The position numbers and the translations under genes are program-made. From JBCDJG01 sp038748065 (lineage in GTDB: Bacteria > Pseudomonadota > Gammaproteobacteria > Pseudomonadales > Halieaceae): 34,249 nt of DNA. A model generated the notes under the pieces. It was not told where the DNA came from. It saw only the letters and a list, made by a program, of their open reading frames with translations, and did not search any database. The DNA lies in the NCBI GenBank assembly GCA_038748065.1, contig JBCDJG010000054.1:1-34249 (forward strand), read 5' to 3'. This document shows, in pieces, positions 1 to 7,837 of this stretch; the first letter of the stretch is position 1, and each line of letters begins with the position of its first letter.

Positions 1-156
1 AAAAAACCAGCCGTCCTTAAAAAAGCCGCCCACATGCGTCAGGCTGCCGCTAAAAAAGCGCCAGCAAATAAACAGGCGCCTGAAAAGATAACCGCGGCTG
101 TAAAGAAAAAAGCCCCCGCAAGGAAAAGGGCACCTGCGAAGAAGAAGGCCGCCTGA
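1..156 (+). CDS. Lys/Ala-rich histone H1-like protein, C-terminal fragment
   Basis: The reading frame is open from the first base to a TGA at 154-156 and encodes 51 residues made almost only of Lys, Ala, Pro and Arg, with KKAP/KKAA-type repeats. This composition is typical of the C-terminal tails of bacterial histone H1-like or AlgP-like DNA-binding proteins, which bind DNA through charge. The start and any N-terminal domain lie outside the window, so the family cannot be fixed; a ribosomal or other protein with a basic tail is possible. A strong hairpin terminator follows 25 bp after the stop. Confidence 0.75.
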   Translation, partial: KKPAVLKKAAHMRQAAAKKAPANKQAPEKITAAVKKKAPARKRAPAKKKAA

Positions 157-181
157 ACTCGATCGTAACGCCAGTAGTGCC

Positions 182-213
182 AAAAGCCCGACGTTTGCCC
201 GTCGGGCTTTTTT
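182..213. terminator. Bidirectional intrinsic terminator
   Basis: A perfect 12-bp inverted repeat (AAAAGCCCGACG at 182-193, CGTCGGGCTTTT at 200-211) encloses a 6-nt loop and continues into a T run on the plus strand. On the minus strand the A run at 182-185 becomes a U run. It can therefore end both the histone-like gene and the converging mobA, whose TAA stop (212-214) sits at the foot of the stem. Confidence 0.85.
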
Positions 214-814
214 ATGGCTCTGTGGAAATTGCGTTGATATTCAGAAAACTATCGTTCGTTCCCTCGAATGCAAGCTCAACAGCGCCAATAGTGCCATACC
301 ACTCCCGCGCCGCTCTGCCACCCGTGGCGAGATAAGCGTCGAGCGACGCAAGCGCCTCCCTGCGCAGTACAGCGCACAGGTAGTGGCGCTTTCCACCGTG
401 GCTCGCGTAGCTGACACCGGCGCCCGGCGAACGCTCAAGCGCTAGGCGCAGGCGCTTGACGAGGTCTCTTGGCAACTGTGGCGTGTCGCAAGGCGCTACG
501 GCCAGCAGCGGAGTCTCGAGCAGCTCTAGCGCCGAGGCGATACCCGCAAGTGGGCCCTGGTAGTCGGGGAGTCGATCACCGATAACATCATTCGTATAGC
601 GACGATAAGTGGAAGCGTTCCGGTTGCAGGAGACCAGGAGCCGGCCGACCTGGGGCTTGAAGCGCTCGATAACGTGTTCTACCAGAGGTCGCCCCTCCCA
701 GTTCACCAGGCCCTTGTCGACGTTGCCCATACGGCGTCCCCTGCCGCCTGCCAGAATGAGTCCTGTAGCGGTTCGATGACTCGCTATCGGGCCTGTGGGA
801 TAATCACCCGGCAT
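212..814 (-). CDS. mobA: Molybdenum cofactor guanylyltransferase
   Basis: MobA transfers GMP from GTP to molybdopterin-Mo to make the guanine dinucleotide form of the cofactor used by DMSO-reductase-family enzymes; it is cytoplasmic. The 200-residue protein has the nucleotidyltransferase signature at about 19-35 (LILAGGRGRRMG followed by DKGL, with the conserved Lys34), the GPLAGI segment near 86-91 and a metal-binding Asp109 in PCDTP. Length is normal for the family. The only ATG in a suitable place is at 812-814, directly abutting the divergent tsaB start, so both genes share a CATATG. It runs into the bidirectional terminator at 182-213. No other molybdenum cofactor gene is in view. Confidence 0.92.
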   Translation of the reverse strand: MPGDYPTGPIASHRTATGLILAGGRGRRMGNVDKGLVNWEGRPLVEHVIERFKPQVGRLLVSCNRNASTYRRYTNDVIGDRLPDYQGPLAGIASALELLETPLLAVAPCDTPQLPRDLVKRLRLALERSPGAGVSYASHGGKRHYLCAVLRREALASLDAYLATGGRAAREWYGTIGAVELAFEGTNDSFLNINAISTEP

Positions 815-1519
815 ATGCCTTCTCTCCTGGCCATAGATACCTCCACCGACGCCTGCAGTGTCGCTCTCTCACATGAGGGTTTCGTCACACAACGACTCGT
901 TGTGGAGCCCAGGCGGCACAATCAGTTGCTCTTGCCGATGTTGGAGGAAATTCTGGTGCCCGGCAAGTTGCGCGAACTCGATGCGATTGCTTATGGCTGT
1001 GGTCCGGGCTCCTTCACGGGCTTGCGGGTTGCCTGCAGCGCCGTGCAGGGGCTGGCGTTCGCGGCGCAGCGCCCCTGTATTGGCGTGTCAACGCTGGCTG
1101 CCTTAGCCCAGGGCGCGATACGTGATGGACTTGCCGCCGAGGGGCAGTGCGTGCTGGGCTTATTGGATGCGCGTATTGGCGAAGTGTATGCCGGCATCTA
1201 CCGGGTCATGTCAGGTAGGGCCGAAGAAATCCATGGCCCTCGAGTCGCCGTACCAGATATCCTTAGCTTTGAAAACGCGGCCGAGAATGTGGTGGCCGTC
1301 GGCGATGGGGCTTCATTTGTGGAAGCAATGCCAGCTGCGCTGCGCAAGCGTGTCCTTGCAGTGCATGCCGATCGTCTGCCTGAAGCCAGGGATGTTCTCG
1401 AACTGGCGACCCATGCGCTTGAGCGTGGCCAGACTCAGTCCCCGGCTGAGGTCGCACCGGTCTACGTACGCGACGAAATCAATTGGAAGAAGTTATCTGA
1501 ACAGGGCCCATCGCGTTGA
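815..1519 (+). CDS. tsaB: tRNA threonylcarbamoyladenosine biosynthesis protein TsaB
   Basis: TsaB is the scaffold partner of TsaD in the TsaBDE complex that makes t6A37 on ANN-decoding tRNAs. The product is 234 residues with the ASKHA-fold N-terminus LAIDTSTDACSVAL at 5-18 and the family hallmark GPGSFTGLR around residue 65. The open frame extends upstream to 674, but homologues begin at the ATG at 815 (MPSLLAID), and the upstream part lies antisense inside mobA. The stop TGA at 1517-1519 overlaps the TTG start of uppP, indicating translational coupling. No promoter is visible, and one would have to lie within mobA. Confidence 0.93.
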   Translation: MPSLLAIDTSTDACSVALSHEGFVTQRLVVEPRRHNQLLLPMLEEILVPGKLRELDAIAYGCGPGSFTGLRVACSAVQGLAFAAQRPCIGVSTLAALAQGAIRDGLAAEGQCVLGLLDARIGEVYAGIYRVMSGRAEEIHGPRVAVPDILSFENAAENVVAVGDGASFVEAMPAALRKRVLAVHADRLPEARDVLELATHALERGQTQSPAEVAPVYVRDEINWKKLSEQGPSR

Positions 1520-2322
1520 TTGACCCCTTGCAGGCGCTGATTCTTGCACTCATTCAAGGGCTGACTGAATTTCTTCCGGTCTCCAGTTCCGGGCACCTGG
1601 TCATACCCTCACTCCTGCTGGGCTGGCCAGACCAGGGGCTTGCCTTCGACGTCGCCGTACACGTGGGCACGCTTGCGGCCGTACTGTTGTATTTTCGCGG
1701 CGATCTCTACCGTATGGCAATAGACTGGCTGCGGGCGCCACTAGCACCGAGGGAGCAGTCACAGTCATACATGGTATGGCTGCTGCTCGCTGCGACACTG
1801 CCTGCGGTAGTCCTTGGGTTGCTGTTGGGCGATTGGTTGGAAGCCACCACAAGAAGCCTTCCGGTGATAGCCACAACAACGCTGCTGTTCGGCCTGCTCC
1901 TGGGCCTGGCGGACAGGCGCGCTGCAGCGCGACAGCAGGGGGCCGCGCTGACCTTGCGGGTCGCTTTGCTGGTGGGTCTTGGTCAGGCAACGGCACTGGT
2001 GCCCGGTGTGTCACGTTCTGGCGTCACTATCACCGTGGGCCTGCTGCTGGGAATGGATCGGCAGTCTGCAGCGCGTTTCTCTTTTTTGCTATCGATTCCG
2101 GTGATATTGGGGGCGGGCCTGTTAAAGGTCATCGACTTGCTGCAAAGCGGCGTGTCCGTGCAGTGGCCGATGCTCGTGCTGGCGACGATTGCTGCGGGCC
2201 TTGTGGCCTACCTCTGTATAGACGTGTTTCTGCGTTGGCTGGATCGTATTGGCCTGATGCCCTTCGTCTGGTATCGGGTAGCGCTGGCAGCACTGCTCTA
2301 TGCAATTTGGTTAAGCCAGTAG
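1516..2322 (+). CDS. uppP: Undecaprenyl-diphosphatase (BacA/UppP)
   Basis: UppP dephosphorylates undecaprenyl pyrophosphate at the inner membrane to recycle the lipid carrier for peptidoglycan and surface polysaccharides; overexpression gives bacitracin resistance. The 268-residue hydrophobic protein carries both catalytic signatures: the Glu-rich motif at 18-27 (EFLPVSSSGH) and the PGVSRSG motif at 163-169, with several membrane helices between and after. Start is TTG at 1516, overlapping the tsaB stop by 4 nt; homologues begin within a few residues of this point. It is probably co-transcribed with tsaB. Confidence 0.94.
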   Translation: MIDPLQALILALIQGLTEFLPVSSSGHLVIPSLLLGWPDQGLAFDVAVHVGTLAAVLLYFRGDLYRMAIDWLRAPLAPREQSQSYMVWLLLAATLPAVVLGLLLGDWLEATTRSLPVIATTTLLFGLLLGLADRRAAARQQGAALTLRVALLVGLGQATALVPGVSRSGVTITVGLLLGMDRQSAARFSFLLSIPVILGAGLLKVIDLLQSGVSVQWPMLVLATIAAGLVAYLCIDVFLRWLDRIGLMPFVWYRVALAALLYAIWLSQ

Positions 2323-2424
2323 CCGTGTCGTTGCTAGCCGGCGGTGGCGTCCAGAATACAGGCGCTCCTGAATATGTAGACGCTATACGATAGCAATAGT
2401 GGCGGGCTCATTCGCTAAGCTGCA

Positions 2425-2468
2425 GCGTAACCACCGCGTAACGAGTGCGTAACGAGAGCGTGACGATG
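2425..2468 (+). repeat. Four 11-bp tandem direct repeats, candidate response-regulator site
   Basis: Four consecutive 11-bp units start with GCGTAAC (2425, 2436 and 2447) or GCGTGAC (2458). The second and third units differ at one position (GCGTAACGAGT and GCGTAACGAGA). The array ends 41 bp before the ATG of the dehydrogenase at 2510. An 11-bp direct-repeat period is what OmpR/PhoB-type response regulators recognise. The rest of the 187-bp gap between 2322 and 2510 has no gene and no clear terminator. Confidence 0.5.
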
Positions 2469-2509
2469 GACTAGCGAAGAAATTCGCATAACTGTGTAGA
2501 GAGGTCTTT

Positions 2510-3391
2510 ATGAAATTAGCATTCCTTGGCCTGGGTGTGATGGGCTTCCCTATGGCCGGGCACCTGCAACGTGCCGGCCACACCGTCAGGGTTTACAACC
2601 GGAGCTCTGAAAAGGCTGAACGGTGGGTTTCCGTGTACGGTGGTGAGCTAACGGACACGCCGATGGCTGCCGGTGACGGCGCCGAAATTGCCTTTCTGTG
2701 CGTCGGCAACGACGATGATGTGCGCTCAGTGATGGTGGGTGAAAACGGCCTGCTATCGGGCCTTGCAGCGGGCGCTACCGTCGTTGATCACACAACGGCC
2801 TCTGCTGCTCTGGCGCGGGACATGGCGGAAGCAGCGAGCGAACGAGGCATCGCGTTTCTGGATGCACCTGTTTCCGGTGGACAGGCGGGGGCCGAAAATG
2901 GCGCGCTCACCATTATGGTCGGTGGCGAACCGGGCGACTACGAGGCCGTACGACCCGTGCTGGAGACCTACGCTAAATGCGTGCGCCACTTGGGCCCTGG
3001 CGGCAGCGGTCAGCTGGCGAAGATGGTCAACCAGGTATGCATCGCTGGTGTTCTGCAAGGGCTTGCTGAAGGCCTGTTGTTGGCAGAGCGTGCGGGCTTG
3101 GATGCCGCCGCCGTGGTCGAAGTCATCTCCCAGGGCGCTGCACAATCCTGGCAAATGGACAACCGGTTCAAGACTATGCTTGCAGGCGAATACGAACACG
3201 GCTTTGCCGTTGACTGGATGCGCAAGGACCTCGGAATTGTGCTCGAGGAAGCGGGACGCATCGGCCTGGACCTTGATCTGACCTCCCTGGTTGACACCTA
3301 TTACGCCGATGTTCAAGCGATGGGAGGCGGTCGTTGGGATACTTCCAGCTTGTTTGCGCGCCTCAGGGCAAAACATGATGGAGCTGTCTAG
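2510..3391 (+). CDS. NAD(P)-dependent beta-hydroxyacid dehydrogenase (3-hydroxyisobutyrate dehydrogenase family)
   Basis: This family oxidises 3-hydroxyacids such as 3-hydroxyisobutyrate or tartronate semialdehyde partners, or reduces small aldehyde acids. The 293-residue protein has an N-terminal Rossmann dinucleotide motif (FLGLGVMGFPMA at 5-16), the substrate-binding segment DAPVSGGQ at 118-125 and the catalytic Lys171 with Asn174 in GQLAKMVNQ. The C-terminal all-helical half (about 165-290) is complete. Start at the ATG at 2510 fits the family N-terminus. It is preceded by the four 11-bp repeats and stands apart from uppP, so it probably has its own promoter. Substrate cannot be assigned from sequence; GLYR1-like succinic semialdehyde or glyoxylate reductases are alternatives. 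Confidence 0.88.
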   Translation: MKLAFLGLGVMGFPMAGHLQRAGHTVRVYNRSSEKAERWVSVYGGELTDTPMAAGDGAEIAFLCVGNDDDVRSVMVGENGLLSGLAAGATVVDHTTASAALARDMAEAASERGIAFLDAPVSGGQAGAENGALTIMVGGEPGDYEAVRPVLETYAKCVRHLGPGGSGQLAKMVNQVCIAGVLQGLAEGLLLAERAGLDAAAVVEVISQGAAQSWQMDNRFKTMLAGEYEHGFAVDWMRKDLGIVLEEAGRIGLDLDLTSLVDTYYADVQAMGGGRWDTSSLFARLRAKHDGAV

Positions 3392-3438
3392 CACTGCTCC
3401 GTTGAGCATTCTATGCTAGCTGCTTCAATAGTCCCTGC

Positions 3439-4563
3439 ATGACGCGAGTCCTGCTTCTTTCCGCCTATGCCGCCGCTTCACACCGCTACTGGCGTCAGCG
3501 GCTTGCCGATATGTTGCCGCTATATCGGTGGCGCGTCGAAGAGCTGCCGCCTCGGCACTTCAGCTGGCGCGTGCGCGGTAATCCGCTGCACTGGCATCAT
3601 GAAGGCATTGGAAGGCACGCTGCGCAGAGCGACGTACTGCTGGCAACGTCAATGGTAGATCTTGCCACCTTGCGCGGCCTGCAGCCCGAGCTGGCGCGGC
3701 TGCCAACAGCGCTGTACTTCCATGAGAACCAGTTCGCCTACCCCCTCAGCTCGCGGGGCCACGGCCTGCTGGAGGCGCAGATGGTCAGCCTTTACGGTGC
3801 CCTTGCAGCAGATCGGCTCTGGTTCAACTCTGCTTTCAATCTCGAGTCCTTTCTGGATGGGCTTGGCTCGCTCCTGAAGCGATTGCCAGACCTGGTTCCC
3901 GAAGGGGTAGTCGCGGTACTGCGGGCGAAATCGAGTGTACTACCCGTGCCCGTCCTGGCACCGACGTGGGAAGCCGGCATGCCCGATCGCTGGCCCCGGC
4001 GCGAGCACGCCTGCGAACTCCGGTTAATATGGTTAGGTCGTCTGGAGCACGATAAGGGCGGCGAGCAACTTCTGGCCGCGCTTTCCGGCCTCGAACGGGC
4101 AGGTATACGCTTTAGGCTCGCGGTGGTCGGCCAGACTTTCAGAGAGCTGCCCGGGTCGTTTGCGAATATCAAAAATCGCTTTGGATATCGTTTGGTTCAC
4201 TTCGGCTATGCCGAAGCCGTCTCGGACTATCACGCCTTGCTGCGAGGTGCAGACCTCGTTTTGTCAACGGCGCTGCATGAGTTCCAGGGCATTGCAGTGA
4301 TGGAAGCTGTTATGGCCGGATGCCGGCCGTTGTTGCCGGCGCGCCAGGCCTATCCAGAAATCTATGGCCAGGAATATCTTTATGCGAGCCATCCTGATGA
4401 CCCTGAGCAGGAGGCATCCGCCGTCGTTGAAGCTGTCAAGGCGCTGTTGATGGCGCGCGATTCACAGCTCACGGAGGCTCCCTCCCTGGATGGGTATGAG
4501 CCGGACCAGCTGGGGCAACGCTATGCCTCAGCGTTCACCGAGCTGCGAGGACTGGCGGGATAG
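3439..4563 (+). CDS. DUF3524-type glycosyltransferase, tRNA-queuosine alpha-mannosyltransferase family
   Basis: The N-terminal 170 residues match the DUF3524 domain of GTDC1/QTMAN, the enzyme that adds mannose to queuosine-34 of vertebrate tRNA-Asp: LLLSAYAAASHRYWRQ at 5-20, then PPRHFSWRVRGNPLHW at about 37-52, and FHENQFAYP near 94-102. The C-terminal half is a GT4-like GT-B domain with IWLGRLEHDKGGE around 197-209 and the sugar-nucleotide site HEFQGIAVMEAV around 280-291. The 374-residue length is usual. It lies 53 bp upstream of trpS on the same strand, which fits a tRNA-related role. That the bacterial protein acts on queuosine is inference from family membership; a different acceptor is possible. 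Confidence 0.8.
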   Translation: MTRVLLLSAYAAASHRYWRQRLADMLPLYRWRVEELPPRHFSWRVRGNPLHWHHEGIGRHAAQSDVLLATSMVDLATLRGLQPELARLPTALYFHENQFAYPLSSRGHGLLEAQMVSLYGALAADRLWFNSAFNLESFLDGLGSLLKRLPDLVPEGVVAVLRAKSSVLPVPVLAPTWEAGMPDRWPRREHACELRLIWLGRLEHDKGGEQLLAALSGLERAGIRFRLAVVGQTFRELPGSFANIKNRFGYRLVHFGYAEAVSDYHALLRGADLVLSTALHEFQGIAVMEAVMAGCRPLLPARQAYPEIYGQEYLYASHPDDPEQEASAVVEAVKALLMARDSQLTEAPSLDGYEPDQLGQRYASAFTELRGLAG

Positions 4564-4616
4564 CCACTGACGAGTAATCAAAGTATCATCTGCGGCTTTT
4601 CGGACTGGGCTAGAGC

Positions 4617-5624
4617 ATGGCCAAGCAGCGCGTACTGACCGGTATCACAACCACCGGCACGCCACATCTCGGCAACTATGTGGGAGCGATCCGGCCCTGT
4701 ATCGCTGCCTCTAATCGCGACGATGTGGATTCCTTCCTGTTCCTGGCAGACTACCACGCACTGATCAAGGCGCAGGATCCAGAGCTTGTCCGCTCGTCCA
4801 GCCGCGAGATTGCGGCCACCTGGCTCGCGCTGGGCCTGGATACCGATCGAGCAGTGTTCTATCGGCAGTCAGACATTCCAGAGATTCCCGAGCTCACCTG
4901 GATACTGTGTTGCAATGCCGCCAAAGGCCTTATGAACCGCGCGCATGCCTACAAGGCCGCCGTGCAGGCTAATGAGGAGGCTGGAGAGGATTCAGATTTT
5001 GGCATAACCATGGGGCTGTTCAGCTACCCGGTGTTGATGGCGGCTGACATCCTCATGTTCAATGCGCACAAGATTCCGGTTGGCAGGGACCAGATTCAGC
5101 ACGTTGAAATGGCGCGGGACATAGCGCAGCGTTTCAACCACAACTTCGCCGATGTCTTCACCCTGCCGGAGGCCGTGGTTGAGGACAACGTCGCCGTGCT
5201 GCAGGGCCTTGATGGGCGCAAGATGAGCAAGAGTTATAACAATACCATTCCGCTGTTTTTGTCGGAAAAACAGCTGCGAAAGGCTATAAACAAGATCAAG
5301 ACCAATCTGCTGGAACCAGGCGAACCGAAAGACCCGGACAGCTCGACGGTGTTCCAGGTCTGGGCGGCCTTTGCCTCAGCCGATGAAACCCGTCGTATGC
5401 GCGAGGACTTTGCAGAGGGCATCGCCTGGGGCGAGGCGAAGAAGCAGCTATTCGAGCTAATCAACGCGGAGCTGACACCAGCCCGTGCGCGCTACGAAGA
5501 GCTCATGACTGACCCTGGCTACATCGAGACCGTGTTGATCAAGGGCGCTGAGCGAGCGCGAGAGCACAGCACTGCCTTGATAGCCCGCGTGCGCAACGCG
5601 GTCGGGATATCAAAAATCGCCTAG
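4617..5624 (+). CDS. trpS: Tryptophanyl-tRNA synthetase
   Basis: TrpS is a class I aminoacyl-tRNA synthetase charging tRNA-Trp in the cytoplasm. The 335-residue protein has the HIGH-equivalent TGTPHLGNY at 13-21 and KMSKS at 202-206, with a dimer-type catalytic core and short C-terminal helical domain, normal for bacterial TrpRS. Start at the ATG at 4617 gives the typical N-terminus. It probably shares a transcript with the upstream glycosyltransferase. It ends 26 bp before the stop of a converging receptor gene, and no hairpin terminator is visible in that gap. Confidence 0.95.
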   Translation: MAKQRVLTGITTTGTPHLGNYVGAIRPCIAASNRDDVDSFLFLADYHALIKAQDPELVRSSSREIAATWLALGLDTDRAVFYRQSDIPEIPELTWILCCNAAKGLMNRAHAYKAAVQANEEAGEDSDFGITMGLFSYPVLMAADILMFNAHKIPVGRDQIQHVEMARDIAQRFNHNFADVFTLPEAVVEDNVAVLQGLDGRKMSKSYNNTIPLFLSEKQLRKAINKIKTNLLEPGEPKDPDSSTVFQVWAAFASADETRRMREDFAEGIAWGEAKKQLFELINAELTPARARYEELMTDPGYIETVLIKGAERAREHSTALIARVRNAVGISKIA

Positions 5625-5650
5625 TGCGTACTCTCTGATCCGCATAGGCA

Positions 5651-7705
5651 TCAACCACCGAGCTGATAGCTGACCTCGATATAGGCCCCGAGGGGCTGGC
5701 CTACGAAATAGCGGTAGCTGCCGAAACCAAAGTCGGCCCGTTCTGCATAATCTTCGTCAGTGAGATTAGTCACACGTAGCCCTGCCTCCCAGCGCTGGCT
5801 GAGCGGTGCCCTTATACGAAGGTTCAAGAGTGAGTGGCCTTCGTACTCGTGCTGATTGTCCGGATCGAGGAAGTAGGAATCCATGTAGACCCACTCGAGC
5901 TCGGCAAGGCCCATGCCGCCGGGGAATGCAGTGTTGCGGCCGATTCTGGCACTGCCAAACACGCGCGGCGCGGTATCGATGTCATTGCCGTCGATGTCTG
6001 TCTCGGAGCCGAGTAGACGGATAGTGCTGTCATACGTGTGGCGCGCAGCGGTAAACGCCACTGCGCTGTACCAGTTGTCGTCTAACTGATAGTCCATGCG
6101 CCCCTCGAGGCCGTAATGCCGGGTTTCGGCGCCGCTGACATTCTGGCGATCGGCATCCTGGAAGATGACCTCATCCTTATGCATATGGAATGCAGACAGC
6201 TGGTAACTGAAGCGGGCCGCGAGGCTGCCACGAACACCAATTTCCAGGTTGATGATTTCTTCTGAGTCGAGGTCGGCGACCCGCTGGCCGGCCTGCAGGC
6301 GATACAATTCCGTCGTCTGTGGCGCGCGGAAGCCGCTGGCGGCGCGAAGGTACAAACGGCTCCGGTCATTCAGGGCATAGGCGAGGCCGAGGTTGGCGGT
6401 CCAGTCGCTGAAGTGATCGCTGCGGTCAGCGGGGCGAAAGAAGCGGCAGGCTGTAGCCTCCGGCTCGCATGCGCTGCCATCGCCGGTATTATTTTGGTAG
6501 TCGTAACCCGTATATTCCAGCCGCAGGCCGCCGCTAAGTCGCCAGCGGTCGCTCAGCTCGTGTTCAAGCTGCCCGAAAGTCGCTGCGTTCAAAGCGTCAA
6601 CATCGTAGTCGTAATGTACGCCAGCGGGTTGATTCGGGCTGAAGGGTTCGTCCTGAATCTCCTCCAGCCAGCCTTCGGTGTAATCCAGATCTACACCTAC
6701 GATCCAGTCGCTGGAACCCAATGTCCCGCGCAATTCACTTCGCAGTCCGAGGCTGCGATGGCCATTTTCTTCGGTTGGCTGCCAAGGCAGAAAGTGCTGC
6801 AGGAACTCCATTTCGTTGTGTCTGAGGTAAGGGGTCAGACTGAGGCTTGTGCCATTGTCGAGCTCACGGCTCGCTCGAGAGTAGGCCAGCAACGACCGCG
6901 CGTCGCGATAGGCTTCCGGGTTAGGGTTTTCTCCTTTTCTGTCCTCATCCTTGTAAGCTTCGAAGCCGGTGATGAACCCTGATGTCTCCTGGTTCAGGTT
7001 AGCCACCTGCAGGGCGCTGGTAATCGTCCAGATATCGCCGCGATAGTCGTGGCGCAGGTTGAGCTTCTGTTGATCGAAGCCCGAGTCCTCCTTATAGCCG
7101 CCGTCGGTTGTGCCATTGAGTCTCAGGCTGAGGCCGTGGCGATCACCGCTGGTGCCAAAGGCATACTTGCCACGATAGTAATCATCGGGTCCGGCCTCCA
7201 GGGAGAGCCGGTGCGTTGAGCTCTCACTGGGTGCAGCGCTCAGGACGTTTATCACACCGTGCATAGCGTTGGAGCCATATAGGGCCGTCGCAGGTCCTTT
7301 AATGACTTCAATGCGCGCGGCCTGCTCGGTATTGGCGTCAAACAGTTGGTTGACATTGCAAAAGCCAGGAGCTCGTAAGCTGATACTGTCCCAGGCCATG
7401 AGGAATGCGCCACAGCTACCGGCCCCGGTCAGGACGGGCGAGCGCAGCGCAGTGAGGCTTTCCTGACCGTTGCCGCGGCTGATCCAGGCGCCGGCCACCC
7501 GCTGCATGACTTCGTTGACGTGGACATGGGCGGTGAGGTCAATGGCGTTTGAGTCGATGAGCGACCAGCTCAGCGGGAGGTCAAGGGCATCGCGGCTTAC
7601 GCGATCTGCGGTGACTATCACGGTTTCTGTCAGCTCGTCGGCGCTGGCGGCGCTGGCCAAGTGCAGGGCTACAAGGACGCTTGCAGCGAAACGTGCGTAA
7701 TCCAT
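5651..7705 (-). CDS. TonB-dependent outer-membrane receptor
   Basis: This is an outer-membrane active transporter powered by TonB-ExbBD. I place the start at the ATG complementary to 7703-7705, giving 684 residues that begin with a signal peptide (MDYARFAASVLVALHLASAASA, cut near residue 22). A TonB-box-like TETVIVTADR follows, then a plug domain with RIEVIKGPATALYGSNAMHG around residues 130-150, and a beta-barrel ending in an aromatic-rich C-terminus. An upstream in-frame ATG at 7786 would put 27 residues ahead of the signal peptide and is unlikely. Extracellular loops contain a Cys pair. Ligand is unknown: siderophore, cobalamin and small organic compounds are all possible. A minus-strand promoter is visible at 7733-7761. 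Confidence 0.9.
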   Translation of the reverse strand: MDYARFAASVLVALHLASAASADELTETVIVTADRVSRDALDLPLSWSLIDSNAIDLTAHVHVNEVMQRVAGAWISRGNGQESLTALRSPVLTGAGSCGAFLMAWDSISLRAPGFCNVNQLFDANTEQAARIEVIKGPATALYGSNAMHGVINVLSAAPSESSTHRLSLEAGPDDYYRGKYAFGTSGDRHGLSLRLNGTTDGGYKEDSGFDQQKLNLRHDYRGDIWTITSALQVANLNQETSGFITGFEAYKDEDRKGENPNPEAYRDARSLLAYSRASRELDNGTSLSLTPYLRHNEMEFLQHFLPWQPTEENGHRSLGLRSELRGTLGSSDWIVGVDLDYTEGWLEEIQDEPFSPNQPAGVHYDYDVDALNAATFGQLEHELSDRWRLSGGLRLEYTGYDYQNNTGDGSACEPEATACRFFRPADRSDHFSDWTANLGLAYALNDRSRLYLRAASGFRAPQTTELYRLQAGQRVADLDSEEIINLEIGVRGSLAARFSYQLSAFHMHKDEVIFQDADRQNVSGAETRHYGLEGRMDYQLDDNWYSAVAFTAARHTYDSTIRLLGSETDIDGNDIDTAPRVFGSARIGRNTAFPGGMGLAELEWVYMDSYFLDPDNQHEYEGHSLLNLRIRAPLSQRWEAGLRVTNLTDEDYAERADFGFGSYRYFVGQPLGAYIEVSYQLGG

Positions 7706-7732
7706 CAGCGCTCCCGGAGAGAAAAGCGTCGC

Positions 7733-7761
7733 ATTGTAGCTAATGCTCGCCACCCGCCCAA
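7733..7761 (-). promoter_or_regulatory. Candidate sigma-70 promoter of the TonB receptor
   Basis: On the minus strand TTGGGC (7761-7756) and TACAAT (7738-7733) are separated by 17 bp; the -10 matches consensus at 5 of 6 positions and the -35 at 3 of 6. Transcription would start near 7726, about 20 nt before the chosen start codon. Confidence 0.45.
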
Positions 7762-7779
7762 GTGTGCTGTCGCCGGTCT

Positions 7780-7808
7780 CTGGCAAGGCCCTGAATCTGG
7801 GTTATACT
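7780..7808 (+). promoter_or_regulatory. Candidate sigma-70 promoter of the lipoprotein gene
   Basis: CTGGCA (7780-7785) and TATACT (7803-7808) are spaced by 17 bp on the plus strand. The predicted start near 7815 leaves a short leader containing GAGGA ahead of the ATG at 7838. The pair lies back to back with the divergent receptor promoter in a 132-bp gap. Confidence 0.5.
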
Positions 7809-7837
7809 GGCGCTCACCAAAATCTGAGGACTGTGGA

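Noticed and set aside
2753..3409. 218-residue minus-strand open frame opposite the hydroxyacid dehydrogenase
   Set aside because: It lies inside a clear gene, has no family resemblance and no ribosome site; it is a by-product of GC-rich codon use.
6413..6982. 189-residue plus-strand frame opposite the first TonB receptor
   Set aside because: Antisense to a continuous receptor gene and without motif, ribosome site or partner.
7706..7837. Possible cobalamin riboswitch upstream of the first TonB receptor
   Set aside because: The leader predicted from the promoter is only about 20 nt and the gap is 132 bp, too short; no B12-box-like sequence was found.
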